Origin: Rhizobium sp. ZPR4
GTDB lineage: Bacteria; Pseudomonadota; Alphaproteobacteria; Rhizobiales; Rhizobiaceae
Assembly: GCF_040215725.1 (NCBI RefSeq)
Contig: NZ_CP157967.1
Span: forward strand, 2,046,001-2,110,000
DNA: 64,000 bases
Direction of reading: 5' to 3'
A model generated the notes under the pieces. It saw nothing but the letters and a program-made list of their open reading frames with translations, was not told the origin of the DNA and searched no databases. Of the stretch, positions 8,820 through 20,780 are shown piece after piece; the first letter of the stretch is position 1, and the number at the start of each line of letters is the position of its first letter. Both the position numbers and the translations under genes were made by a program.

Positions 8820-9740
8820 TCAGACCGGATTGTTCAGCGTATCGCAATCTGTAAGTTTGCCGGAATCGAAGCCCTGCTTGAACCACTTCATGCGTTGCGC
8901 CGAGGTGCCGTGGTTGAAGCTGTCGGGAACGACATAGCCCTGCGTGCGCTTCTGCAGCGTGTCGTCGCCGATCTGCTGTGCGGCATTGAGCGCCTCTTCG
9001 AGATCGCCGGTCTGCAGGATGCCCTTCTGCTGCGTGAACTTGCCCCATATGCCGGCGAAGCAATCGGCCTGGAGTTCGATGCGCACCGACATCTTGTTGG
9101 CATCCACCTCGCTCATGTTGCGGCGGGCCTGGTTGAACTTCGGCAGGATGCCAAGCTGGTCCTGAACATGGTGGCCGACCTCATGCGCGATCACATAGGC
9201 TTGCGCGAAATCGCCGGATGCGCCGAACTGGTCCTTCATCTGCTGGAAGAAGGCCATGTCGAGATAGATCTTCTGATCGCTCGGGCAATAGAAGGGACCT
9301 GTCGCCGCCGAAGCCTGACCGCAAGCCGAAGGGAAGCTGCCGGAAAACAGCACCAGTTTCGGATCCGTATAGGTCTGACCCATCGATTTGAAGATGCCGG
9401 TCCAGGTGTCTTCCGTATCGGCAAGGACCGTCGCGACGAACTGCTTCATCTCGTCATTGGCCGGTTGACCACTGCCACTGCCGGTGGAAGTGCTCTGCTG
9501 ATATCCCGAGCCACCCCCCTCCAGCATGCCGGTCTGCTGCAGCAGGCCCATGACGTCGACGCCCATGGCTCTCAGGATCAGGAAGATCACGATGAGCACG
9601 ATGATGGTGCGAAAGCTCAAACCGCCGCCGCCGATCCCTCCGCCCGGGAATCGAAAACCGCCGCCACCGCCGCCGCTCATGGGCGATGAGCCACGTTCGT
9701 CCTCGATATTGTCGGATTGCCGACGCCCCTTCCAATCCAT
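8820..9740 (-). CDS. ypfJ: neutral zinc metallopeptidase (YpfJ family)
   Basis: A 306-residue membrane-anchored protein. It has a glycine-rich cytoplasmic N-terminus (about residues 20-40), one membrane helix (TIIVLIVIFLILRAMG) and a zinc protease domain with the HEVGHH motif within AYVIAHEVGHHVQDQLG. Other family landmarks are FYCPSDQKIYLD before the zinc site and ELQADCFAGIW after it. Length matches the YpfJ/KPN family. The start MDWKGRRQSD follows a GGAGG-like site. Substrates are unknown. It is the last gene before the convergent aldo-keto reductase. Confidence 0.93.
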   Translation of the reverse strand: MDWKGRRQSDNIEDERGSSPMSGGGGGGFRFPGGGIGGGGLSFRTIIVLIVIFLILRAMGVDVMGLLQQTGMLEGGGSGYQQSTSTGSGSGQPANDEMKQFVATVLADTEDTWTGIFKSMGQTYTDPKLVLFSGSFPSACGQASAATGPFYCPSDQKIYLDMAFFQQMKDQFGASGDFAQAYVIAHEVGHHVQDQLGILPKFNQARRNMSEVDANKMSVRIELQADCFAGIWGKFTQQKGILQTGDLEEALNAAQQIGDDTLQKRTQGYVVPDSFNHGTSAQRMKWFKQGFDSGKLTDCDTLNNPV

Positions 9741-9833
9741 AGCGCACCTCCTGGCGATGCCTAAAATCAAAGTCCCTTGAGGCATTTATATATCCAGGAA
9801 GTGTAACAAAGCCAGTTGGCTATCGACAGAACA

Positions 9834-10325
9834 TTAGCTTAAACGCCGCCGCCGCCATATTTCTTTGGACATGGGCCATAAAAGCGCGATCGCTATACCT
9901 ATCGCGACCAGAAGCGGCGCCGTTTCATCGCCATCGAAGGCCACCTTGTTCATGATCCGCCCCGGAAGGAAGGTAAAAGCTCCGGCGCCAACGATGCCAC
10001 CGAAGTAAAGGCTTCTGACGATGCGCCTATGCGCTTCGATATCGTGTTTGCGTGCATTGGCGATCGCCCCCCAACAACCAAAAAGAACGAATATGGAGAG
10101 CAGGTGGATCGGGCTGAAGCCGTAGAACATATTGATCTGGTGAATGAAGAAGCTCGATAGCGCGGTCACCACCATCAGGACCAGCCATATCTTGCCGAGC
10201 AGGCGATGCCTCGGCGTCCCCTTGGGCCTGAGAAGGAGATAGGCTCCGAGCAATGCGGCCGGAACGACCGCCGCGACATGGATCTGGATCGCGATTGGGG
10301 CATCAAGAAGCGGCTCGAAGGTCAT
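9834..10325 (-). CDS. DUF2306-like four-helix membrane protein
   Basis: A 163-residue integral membrane protein with about four hydrophobic segments (HVAAVVPAALLGAYLLL, IWLVLMVVTALSSFFIHQI, LLSIFVLFGCWGAI and YFGGIVGAGAFTFLPG). The His-containing first helix and the RPKGTPRHRLLGKIW loop fit the DUF2306 group of predicted membrane proteins. No function is established. It is divergent from a membrane-anchored LytTR regulator only 86 bp away, so it is a plausible target or partner of that regulator. Confidence 0.72.
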   Translation of the reverse strand: MTFEPLLDAPIAIQIHVAAVVPAALLGAYLLLRPKGTPRHRLLGKIWLVLMVVTALSSFFIHQINMFYGFSPIHLLSIFVLFGCWGAIANARKHDIEAHRRIVRSLYFGGIVGAGAFTFLPGRIMNKVAFDGDETAPLLVAIGIAIALLWPMSKEIWRRRRLS

Positions 10326-10338
10326 GATCTCTGTCCGA

Positions 10339-10367
10339 TTGAGTTTATCGAGCCTTTCCGTGATAGT
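10339..10367 (+). promoter_or_regulatory. candidate promoter of the LytTR gene
   Basis: TTGAGT (10339-10344) and GATAGT (10362-10367) are 17 bases apart, about 45 bp before the LytTR start codon, inside the 86-bp divergent region shared with the DUF2306-like gene. Confidence 0.35.
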
Positions 10368-10411
10368 ATTGTTCTCTCAACCGAAATTGCGCCAAAGAAC
10401 GGGAAATCTTC

Positions 10412-11230
10412 GTGGATCACACCTTTCTGCAGTCCACGCTTCGTGAATTGCAGGTCATCCAGCGTTCACCACGCTTCTGGGCGACCTTCGTCACGATCAT
10501 CCTGATCTTTGCCTTGACCGGACCATACGGCACCCTCGACCGGCTGATGCCAGGAGCAAGACTGGGCTATTGGCTCGCCCTTCATGCGATGGCGTGGTCC
10601 ATCGCAATCGTGTTTTCCGTCGTCGCCGAAACCCTGCTACGGAGATATATGGCAAGCATGTTCGCGCGGATGATGATCGGCTCCGTCGTCGCCGCATTGC
10701 CGATCGGCTTCGGCATTACGCTTGTCGATTTCGCATTCTTCGGCACCTTGCCCACGGTGAGCGGCAGTCTGCGTCAGTCGCTGGGCTCCATACCGCTTTG
10801 CGCCCTCTTCTGCATACTCACCTATCTGACCATGCATCGACAGATCGCGATGGCAACTGCGGAAACGGATCTCACGGAACCGACGACAATATCCATGCCT
10901 GAGATCCGGCCCCGGGCACCGCAGCCGCCGATTCTCGCGCGTTTGAAGCCGGAAAACCGCGGAGCGCTGATAAGACTCACCGTTCGCGACCATTACACCG
11001 AGGTCGTCACAACACGCGGCCGCGAGCTTGTCCTGCTGCGCTTCGGCGACGCCCTGATGGAAATCGGCAATATAGAAGGCATCCGACTGCACCGATCGCA
11101 CTGGGTCGCGACCGATCAAGTCGTCAGCCTGAAACGCGACAATGGCAAGCTTTTCGTCGTCGCGCGCGACGGAATGGAGATGCCCGTCAGCCGCTCTTAT
11201 GCCGAAGGTGTCCGGCGTCGTTTCGGTTGA
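10412..11230 (+). CDS. membrane-anchored LytTR-domain transcription regulator
   Basis: A 272-residue protein with a GTG start after GGGAA. The N-terminal half has about four membrane helices (FWATFVTIILIFALTG, YWLALHAMAWSIAIVFSVV, MMIGSVVAALPIGFGITLV and SIPLCALFCILTYL). After a proline-rich linker (about residues 155-180), the last 95 residues form a LytTR DNA-binding domain (IRLTVRDHYTEVVTTRG, IEGIRLHRSHWVA, SRSYAEGVRRRFG). There is no receiver domain, so it is a one-component regulator held at the membrane. Such proteins occur in alphaproteobacteria, but their signals are mostly unknown. Divergent from a DUF2306-like membrane gene. Confidence 0.88.
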   Translation: MDHTFLQSTLRELQVIQRSPRFWATFVTIILIFALTGPYGTLDRLMPGARLGYWLALHAMAWSIAIVFSVVAETLLRRYMASMFARMMIGSVVAALPIGFGITLVDFAFFGTLPTVSGSLRQSLGSIPLCALFCILTYLTMHRQIAMATAETDLTEPTTISMPEIRPRAPQPPILARLKPENRGALIRLTVRDHYTEVVTTRGRELVLLRFGDALMEIGNIEGIRLHRSHWVATDQVVSLKRDNGKLFVVARDGMEMPVSRSYAEGVRRRFG

Positions 11231-11585
11231 TGGCCGCCGGATTGCCGAATCCTTTCAATCCACAAGGCCGCTTCTGCAGAGGCGGGCTCGGAGACAAAGG
11301 TGGCGCCCTCCAAATGCATAGAGTCATCGCAACTTATGAAAGCTGGAAAGATATTCTTTACGGTCACAACCATTGATCTAAAAAAATCGATCGAACTCGC
11401 GCGTGCATTCTTTAAATGCAGGCGATTCGCACCTAACTCAGATTTCGCGCCGATATTCTTTACGTTGTATCTCTTACATATGTGGACAACCGCGACGCCG
11501 TCTCAGCGTGGCTTGCGGCTGATCGACCTATGCGGGCGATCCTGAACGATGTGGGTGCCTGAACGCGCACTGCGCAGGGGGTTTT
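11231..11585. other. 355-bp intergenic region with a 13-bp direct repeat
   Basis: No convincing gene. The exact 13-mer GATATTCTTTACG occurs at 11350-11362 and 11452-11464, 102 bp apart, in AT-richer DNA than the flanks. This region lies upstream of the ygiB-like lipoprotein gene and could hold its control sites. Confidence 0.4.
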
Positions 11586-12167
11586 ATGAAGCGATCGATG
11601 AGTGTGTCTTTGCTGCTCATGGGAACAGCAGCATTGACGGGCTGTGGCGAGAAGGAAGATACGGTTCAGATTTACAAAGACGTCAACGCGTGCATCGCGG
11701 GCAAAGTCTTTTCCGTCGATGAATGTCGATCTGACTTTGCCTCTGCCGAAGCGGAACGCCAGCAGAATGCGCCTGCCTATGAAACAGCTGCAAACTGCGA
11801 AAAGGACTATGGCGTCAGTAATTGCCAGCCAACGACCAGCACACATCAGTCCGGCACTGGTCACTTCATTCCCCTGCTGGCCGGCTATCTCGTCGGCAGC
11901 GCCGCCAGATCGTTTGATACCAAGGCGCTATACCAGCCGCTTGGGAGCACCGACTTTCGAACGGCGACCGGGCGAAGCCTTGCCAATGGCATGCTGCTTG
12001 GAAAAACGAAATATGCGGAAAGAAAGGACGACAACACACAATCGTCTTCTTCCAGCGGCGGCGGTGGCAGCGGCCCTTGGGGAAAATCCTCCGAACGTGC
12101 CAGCCGTTCGAGCGGCGCAGTAGAACGCGGTGGTTGGGGCTTTCGCGGCTTCCATCTTTCGGGCTGA
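11586..12167 (+). CDS. YgiB-like (DUF1190) lipoprotein
   Basis: A 193-residue predicted lipoprotein. The signal peptide MKRSMSVSLLLMGTAALTGC ends in a lipobox (LTGC, Cys20). The mature part has CIAG...VDECRSDF and ANCEKDYGVSNCQ, the cysteine pattern of DUF1190/YgiB, then a Ser/Gly-rich low-complexity tail ending in a GGWGFRGF element. It is followed after 11 bp by a YgiC-like ATP-grasp gene, the same order as E. coli ygiB-ygiC. This pairing supports the family call. Function is unknown. Confidence 0.8.
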   Translation: MKRSMSVSLLLMGTAALTGCGEKEDTVQIYKDVNACIAGKVFSVDECRSDFASAEAERQQNAPAYETAANCEKDYGVSNCQPTTSTHQSGTGHFIPLLAGYLVGSAARSFDTKALYQPLGSTDFRTATGRSLANGMLLGKTKYAERKDDNTQSSSSSGGGGSGPWGKSSERASRSSGAVERGGWGFRGFHLSG

Positions 12168-12178
12168 CGGGTGAATGA

Positions 12179-13348
12179 ATGAAACGCGTTGTGATGAACG
12201 AACGGCCGGATTGGAAGGCCGACGCCGAAGCCTGCGGCTTTGCGATCCATTCCATGTACGGCGAACGCTATTGGGATGAGCGGCATGCCTATGCTTTCAC
12301 CCTCGACGAAATCGAGACAAAACTCGAGGCGCCCTCGGCCGAGTTGCTGGAAATGTCCTATGCTGCGGCGGAAAGGATCGCCTCAGACGAAGAGTTGATG
12401 CGCCGCATGGCGATTCCGTCAGCCTATCACGACGCAATATTACGATCCTGGCGCAATCGTGAACATGATCTCTACGGTCGCTTCGACCTTTCGTATAGCG
12501 GAAGCGGTCCGGCGAAGCTTCTCGAATTCAATGCCGATACACCGACTAGTCTATTCGAAAGCGCTGTTTTCCAATGGCGCTGGTTGGAAGATATGAAGCG
12601 GCGCGGCGAACTCCCAATTTCGGCAGACCAGTTCAATTCAGTACATGAACGCCTGATCGATGCGATACGTATTCTTGCTGCACCTTCGGGGCGCATGCAC
12701 TTCGCCGGCATGCTGGAATCCGAAGAAGACCTTGTGACATTGAACTATCTCGTCGATTGCGCCGCTCAGGCGGGCTGCAAAACGAAGCTTATCGCCATGC
12801 CCGATATCGGCGTCGACGAGCAGCATCAGCTGATCGACCTTCAGGACGAGCCTATCGACTGCCTGTTCAAGCTTTATCCCCTCGAAGATATGGTGCGCGA
12901 ACCTTTCGGCCGCCATCTGCCGCTCACCCCGACGCGCGTCATTGAGCCGCTGTGGAAGCTGACCTTGTCCAACAAGGGACTGCTACCGGTTCTATGGGAC
13001 ATGTTCCCCGGTCATGAAAACCTTCTGCCCGCCTATTTCGAGGACGATGCGCAGATCGGCGATCTCGGCGAGCGGTATGTCCGCAAACCGTTGCTATCGC
13101 GCGAAGGCGCGAATGTAACGCTCGTCAATCACGAAGCCGGTGCCGGCATATATCAGGTCGAAGGACCGTACGGCGAAGAAGGATATATAAGGCAGGCGAT
13201 GCACTTGCTCCCCCGTTTCGGCGACGATTGGACTGTCATCGGCTCCTGGGTCGTTGCCGGCCAGCCGGCGGGTATCGGCATTCGCGAGGATGACACCCCC
13301 ATCACGCGTGATACTTCACGCTTCGTGCCTCATTATATTGAGGGCTAG
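12179..13348 (+). CDS. YgiC-like glutathionylspermidine synthase-family ATP-grasp protein
   Basis: A 389-residue protein of the GSP_synth family. Landmarks are the N-terminal WDERHAYAFTLDEIETKLEA, LLEFNADTPTSLFESAVFQW (substrate/ATP-site segment), FKLYPLEDM, and the C-terminal ATP-grasp region with RYVRKPLLSREGANVTLV and VIGSWVVAGQPAGIGIREDDTPIT. The full bifunctional Gss has an amidase domain that is absent here. Members of this stand-alone group are ligase-like, but their substrate is not established. Same transcription unit as the DUF1190 lipoprotein. I would not call it a true glutathionylspermidine synthase. Confidence 0.88.
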   Translation: MKRVVMNERPDWKADAEACGFAIHSMYGERYWDERHAYAFTLDEIETKLEAPSAELLEMSYAAAERIASDEELMRRMAIPSAYHDAILRSWRNREHDLYGRFDLSYSGSGPAKLLEFNADTPTSLFESAVFQWRWLEDMKRRGELPISADQFNSVHERLIDAIRILAAPSGRMHFAGMLESEEDLVTLNYLVDCAAQAGCKTKLIAMPDIGVDEQHQLIDLQDEPIDCLFKLYPLEDMVREPFGRHLPLTPTRVIEPLWKLTLSNKGLLPVLWDMFPGHENLLPAYFEDDAQIGDLGERYVRKPLLSREGANVTLVNHEAGAGIYQVEGPYGEEGYIRQAMHLLPRFGDDWTVIGSWVVAGQPAGIGIREDDTPITRDTSRFVPHYIEG

Positions 13349-13578
13349 CCGATAGAAGCGGCTGGCGCGGACTATCGCGCTGTCCGTGTGGCTCATCATT
13401 TCGTCGCCCCGCGACGATCTTGGCAGAATTCATGTCGATTCCGCCATTTATGGGGTTCCGTTTACAAATACATTTGCCTATAAGCCGCTTCTAGCCTGAA
13501 AATATTGCCCATGCGCCCCGACCGGTGATCTCCCACCCTGGCCGGCTTTTTGCGCAACGAAAAAACGGATGAGAGCCC

Positions 13579-17064
<3,486 letters not shown>

Positions 17065-17088
17065 AGCAGCTCATTCGATAGTAAGGAG

Positions 17089-17118
17089 CGTGAGCAGGAT
17101 AGCCGGCTCACGTTCTTT
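17089..17118 (+). terminator. carB terminator
   Basis: The stem CGTGAGC (17089-17095) / GCTCACG (17106-17112) with a 10-base loop is followed by TTCTTT, 25 bp after the carB stop codon. Confidence 0.75.
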
Positions 17119-17211
17119 GCGGCCCCGTCAGCCGGTCGAATGGTCAAGGAGCTTCAACAGGAGCTTTTCCTTAAACCTTCGAATTTTCTGGCTTTCGTCT
17201 GTCGCAATCTG

Positions 17212-17280
17212 CTATAGGTGACAGAATAACGGCTCTGGATGGTTCCGAAGTACCCCTTCGGGACCTGTTTTCTTTTGTGT
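17212..17280 (+). promoter_or_regulatory. greA leader with attenuator-like hairpin
   Basis: A -10-like CTATAG (17212-17217) is followed about 24 bp later by a 10-bp stem (17241-17250 with 17256-17265, core CCGAAG/CTTCGG, one T-G wobble) and the T-rich stretch TGTTTTCTTTTGTG. This resembles an intrinsic terminator inside the 5' leader of greA, about 50 bp before the start codon. The -35 region is weak. E. coli greA also has a leader terminator that produces short GraL RNAs; similarity here is in arrangement only. Confidence 0.5.
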
Positions 17281-17316
17281 CTGCAGCAGAGCAACAGGGA
17301 GTGAAGGACAAGAAAA

Positions 17317-17793
17317 ATGGTTGAAAAGGTACCGATGACGCAGAACGGGTTCGTCAAGCTGCAGGAAGAACTGCGCTGGCGTCAGCAGGAAGAGCGCCCG
17401 CGAATCATCGAGGCAATTGCAGAAGCACGCGCCCATGGCGACCTGTCCGAAAACGCCGAGTACCATGCAGCCAAGGAAGCCCAGAGCCACAACGAAGGCC
17501 GCATCACTGAACTCGAAGACCTGACGGCGCGTGCCGAAGTCATCGATCTCACCAAAATGTCCGGCTCGAAGATCAAGTTCGGCGCCAAAGTGAAGCTTGT
17601 CGACGAAGACACGGAAGAAGAGAAGATCTACCAGATCGTTGGCGATCAGGAAGCCGATGTGAAGGCAGGCCGCATCTCCATCTCCTCCCCGATCGCCCGC
17701 GCCCTGATCGGCAAGGAAGTCGGCGATTCCATCGAGGTCAATGCACCCGGCGGCGCCAAGGGCTACGAAATTCTCTCCATCACCTGGGGCTGA
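17317..17793 (+). CDS. greA: transcription elongation factor GreA
   Basis: A 158-residue GreA, normal length. It enters the RNA polymerase secondary channel and stimulates cleavage of backtracked RNA. The N-terminal coiled coil carries the acidic tip region ([19 protein letters not shown]), and the C-terminal FKBP-like domain includes [28 protein letters not shown] and [14 protein letters not shown]. The start codon follows AGGGAGTGAAGGACAAGAAA. It is 6 bp upstream of the glycosyltransferase gene, with which it probably forms an operon. Expression may be limited by the leader hairpin at 17241-17265. Confidence 0.97.
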   Translation: MVEKVPMTQNGFVKLQEELRWRQQEERPRIIEAIAEARAHGDLSENAEYHAAKEAQSHNEGRITELEDLTARAEVIDLTKMSGSKIKFGAKVKLVDEDTEEEKIYQIVGDQEADVKAGRISISSPIARALIGKEVGDSIEVNAPGGAKGYEILSITWG

Positions 17794-17799
17794 TCGCCC

Positions 17800-18879
17800 G
17801 TGCGCGATCGCGAGTCAGCGCATGCGAGCGATCTCCGCGAGATCGAAATCATAGCAACGAATTTCAAACGCCGGCTTTCCGGCGTTACCTCGACGATCGT
17901 GCAGCTCATCCCCAAGCAGGTCGAGCTCGGTTATCATATAGCAACGCTCGGCCCCGGCCTTCCGGAAGGCCTTCCAAGGCTCGGCTGGCTGCGCCTGCCC
18001 GGCCTCTGGATGAAGCCACGCCGCTATCGCGTGCGCATCTGGCATGCCCGCCGCAACAATGAGATGCTTGTCGGCTTGCTGCTGCGCTCCGTTCTGCGCA
18101 TGCGTTTGAAGCTGGTCTTCACATCGGCGGCCCAACGCCGCCACACCGGCTATACGCGCTGGCTCATTCGCCGCATGGATGCCGTGATCGCCACCAGCAC
18201 GCGCTCCGGCAGTTTTCTCGAAGTGCCGCACACCGTCATCCAGCACGGCGTCGACCTCAACAGCTTCCATCCGCCGGAAAAGCCTGATGACCGCATGGCG
18301 GCTACCGGCCTGCCCGGCACCTATTTGATCGGCTGCTTCGGCCGCGTCCGTCACCAGAAGGGCACGGATCTCTTCGTCAAGGCGATGATCGAGCTCTTGC
18401 CGCAATACCCGGACTGGACGGCGGTGGTCTGCGGCCGCGTAACATCAGAGCATCGAAGCTTCGGCGATGAGCTGGAGAAGATGGTGGCAGCCGCAAGCCT
18501 CGGCGACCGCATCCGCTTCATGGGCGAGGTCGACGACATCAAGCCCTGGTATCGCCGCGCCACCCTCTATGTCGCCCCTTCCCGCAATGAAGGTTTTGGC
18601 CTGACACCGCTCGAAGCCATGGCCTCCCGCACGGCTGTCGTCGCATCGGATGCCGGTGCCTATGCCGAGATGATCGTGCCGGACGAAACCGGCGCTGTCG
18701 TGCCTGCAGGGGATGGCGAAGCCCTGACCAGAGCGATCGCCTTTTACCTTGCCAATCCGGAGGAAGCCCTTCTCCAAGGCGAGAATGCCGTACGCCATGT
18801 ACGCAGCGATTTCGCGCTGGAAAAGGAAGCGACCGCCATCGGCGACGTCTACAAGCGATTGCTCGTCGCCAACAAGTGA
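17800..18879 (+). CDS. lpcC: LPS-core glycosyltransferase (LpcC-like mannosyltransferase)
   Basis: A 359-residue GT4-family GT-B glycosyltransferase with a GTG start 6 bp after greA. Landmarks are IIATNFKRRLSGVTSTIVQL at the N-terminus, GVDLNSFHPP, LIGCFGRVRHQKGTDLFVKA, and the donor-binding EX7E motif in SRNEGFGLTPLEAMAS. The sequence and greA neighbourhood match the rhizobial lpcC type, whose product adds mannose to Kdo of the LPS inner core on the cytoplasmic face. The next two genes are convergent and also look glycan related. The exact sugar specificity is inferred from the family. Confidence 0.82.
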   Translation: MRDRESAHASDLREIEIIATNFKRRLSGVTSTIVQLIPKQVELGYHIATLGPGLPEGLPRLGWLRLPGLWMKPRRYRVRIWHARRNNEMLVGLLLRSVLRMRLKLVFTSAAQRRHTGYTRWLIRRMDAVIATSTRSGSFLEVPHTVIQHGVDLNSFHPPEKPDDRMAATGLPGTYLIGCFGRVRHQKGTDLFVKAMIELLPQYPDWTAVVCGRVTSEHRSFGDELEKMVAAASLGDRIRFMGEVDDIKPWYRRATLYVAPSRNEGFGLTPLEAMASRTAVVASDAGAYAEMIVPDETGAVVPAGDGEALTRAIAFYLANPEEALLQGENAVRHVRSDFALEKEATAIGDVYKRLLVANK

Positions 18880-18888
18880 ACGGTTCGA

Positions 18889-19812
18889 TCAGCGATCAAG
18901 AGCGATGCGGTTGTGCTCGATGAAATCGATCATCGAGCGATCCTCTACCATATCTTCCTCGATGCTTTTGACGATGGACAGGACCTTGTCCCGATATTTC
19001 GTCGCACTGCTGTCATAGGTCCATCCCCGTGCCAGCTTCTCCATCAGTTCCTGCCGGGATTTCGTATAGTAGTGGTTCAGCTGGAGAAAACGGTTGGAAT
19101 AGAACTCGGGCGACTTACGCGCCCGCCGCGTAAACCGCTCGCCGGCGTCATTGGCGGTCAGATCGCCATAAGCACGCGTTTGGAACTGATGCACGCTGAC
19201 CTCGGTCACTTCACACGGATCGACGATACATTTGAAATTGCTGACATTTTCCTTTGATGTCATCGGATCGGCGCCACGCATCGTATAGTTCAGCGCCAAA
19301 GGCCCGTCCGGCGGCGTATCATGGCCGCTGGAGGCAAACATGTGCCAGGGCAGCGAGACATTCGGAAAATCGCCCACCGCTTCCAGCGCCTGTTCGACGG
19401 TCGCAGCCTGCTTCGGCAGAAGGAACTCGTCGACATCGATGAAAACCATCCAGCGGTAGTCGCCACCAAAATTCAGGATTGCGTGCGCAAAAGTGATGAC
19501 CTGCCCGTTCAGCACCACCGACGTCGCCGCATCGCGCATCCGCCCGGCCCAGGGAATGATCGTCAGCGCTTCTTCATTGAGCAGGCTTCGAAGCAACGAG
19601 CAGGTCTCATCCGTTGAGCCGTTGTCATAGATATAGAAGTGGCGAATACCGACCGCTTGGTGGAAGCGCACCCATTCCTCAATATAGCGGGCCTCGTTCT
19701 TCACGCAGGCGGCAATGGCGACGCCGTGGCGCCCTGCCCTTGGTTCGGGCGGATCGATGGAGAGTTTCTTTGCATCGGACGCTTTGGGCTTCAGCCAGCG
19801 CGTAAGCTTCAT
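18889..19812 (-). CDS. GT92/GT2-like glycosyltransferase
   Basis: A 307-residue protein, start at MKLTRWLKPK. The catalytic domain begins with HGVAIAACVKNEARYIEEWVRFH and IRHFYIYDNGSTDET, typical of the DUF23/GT92 and related GT-A enzymes. The metal-binding DXD-type motif is in MVFIDVDEFLLP. A conserved HYYTKSRQE segment sits near the C-terminus. No membrane helix, so cytoplasmic. It is convergent with the lpcC-like gene (9-bp gap) and 55 bp downstream of the MptE-like gene on the same strand. A role in LPS or another surface glycan is inference from context. Confidence 0.85.
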   Translation of the reverse strand: MKLTRWLKPKASDAKKLSIDPPEPRAGRHGVAIAACVKNEARYIEEWVRFHQAVGIRHFYIYDNGSTDETCSLLRSLLNEEALTIIPWAGRMRDAATSVVLNGQVITFAHAILNFGGDYRWMVFIDVDEFLLPKQAATVEQALEAVGDFPNVSLPWHMFASSGHDTPPDGPLALNYTMRGADPMTSKENVSNFKCIVDPCEVTEVSVHQFQTRAYGDLTANDAGERFTRRARKSPEFYSNRFLQLNHYYTKSRQELMEKLARGWTYDSSATKYRDKVLSIVKSIEEDMVEDRSMIDFIEHNRIALDR

Positions 19813-19867
19813 TCCTGCAACCTCAATTTCAATCCGGCACGACCGTTGCCGCCCTCTCAAGCAGGCA

Positions 19868-20776
19868 TCACGTCTTCGGCTTCACGGCAAACCTGTCGTC
19901 ATAACCGAAATCATATTTCAGCAGCGCCGAAATGGGAGAATAATTGACAAAGGAAACACCGCGCTCCGCCGCAATTCGCCGGGCAAAGGCGAGATGTTCG
20001 ATGATGCGGCCTTCGGCGCGCGCAATGCCAGAAAAGGCAGTATCGCCGGCGGTCTCGTAGAAGCGGGGCTCGCCAGCATTGGATATGTCGATCCCCAAAA
20101 AGCCAACTTGATGCTTTGCGCAGTAAAGGGCGAATTGCAGAGCCGAGACGGCAACGGACCCGCCCAGAAAGACCCCACGATCCGGCGAGAGCGAAAAACC
20201 TGCAGAACCCTCGGCATCCAGCCGTACATATTGTAGTTTCTTGAGATCCTCGACCGAGCGGCGGCGCGCGCCATAGGGCTTGCGGATGTCGTCGATCAGG
20301 ATGATGGTCTTGTCCGCCAGCCAGCTTTTGTCGATCTCGCAAAGCGCGCGCAGCACCGCCACGGAAAACAGGCAAAGCGCGCCGGGAGCCACCTTCTCGC
20401 GCAGCATGTCGAGATGCCGCCAGACAAAACGCTCATCTTCGACGGCGATTGCCAATGGCTCGGAAATCCGATCGCCCGATAGGCCAATAGCACCGTTCAG
20501 AAGAATGGCGCTGCGGAATTCCAGACCGCTCAGATTGCAATCGCGAATTGATGGACCAGAGCCGACGATATAGACCGCATCGCCGCAACGTTCGCGCAGG
20601 CGGTCCATGCCGGCAAGGCTCGCGACCTTGACGCCCCGGTAAAGCACCTCGCTGACATTCTGGCTGCGGACGATGCTGAGTCCCGGAAACCAATCCTGCA
20701 CATGAGCCCGCGAGCCACCCAGGAAAAGGCGCACGCCGGATTTGATCAGCGATCGATGCCAGGGGCGATCCGCCAT
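19868..20776 (-). CDS. MptE-like/DUF115-type Rossmann protein
   Basis: A 302-residue soluble protein. VYIVGSGPSIRDCNLSGL (residues about 68-85) followed by AILLNGAIGLS is the nucleotide-binding start of the DUF115/MptE-like group, and VGFLGIDISNAG is a second conserved element. In other bacteria related domains occur in surface-glycan and flagellin-glycosylation proteins; some are annotated as glycosyltransferases. Here it lies between a glycosyltransferase and lrp on the same strand, 4 bp from the lrp stop codon. A glycan-related role is likely but unproven. Confidence 0.6.
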   Translation of the reverse strand: MADRPWHRSLIKSGVRLFLGGSRAHVQDWFPGLSIVRSQNVSEVLYRGVKVASLAGMDRLRERCGDAVYIVGSGPSIRDCNLSGLEFRSAILLNGAIGLSGDRISEPLAIAVEDERFVWRHLDMLREKVAPGALCLFSVAVLRALCEIDKSWLADKTIILIDDIRKPYGARRRSVEDLKKLQYVRLDAEGSAGFSLSPDRGVFLGGSVAVSALQFALYCAKHQVGFLGIDISNAGEPRFYETAGDTAFSGIARAEGRIIEHLAFARRIAAERGVSFVNYSPISALLKYDFGYDDRFAVKPKT

Positions 20777-20780
20777 TCGC

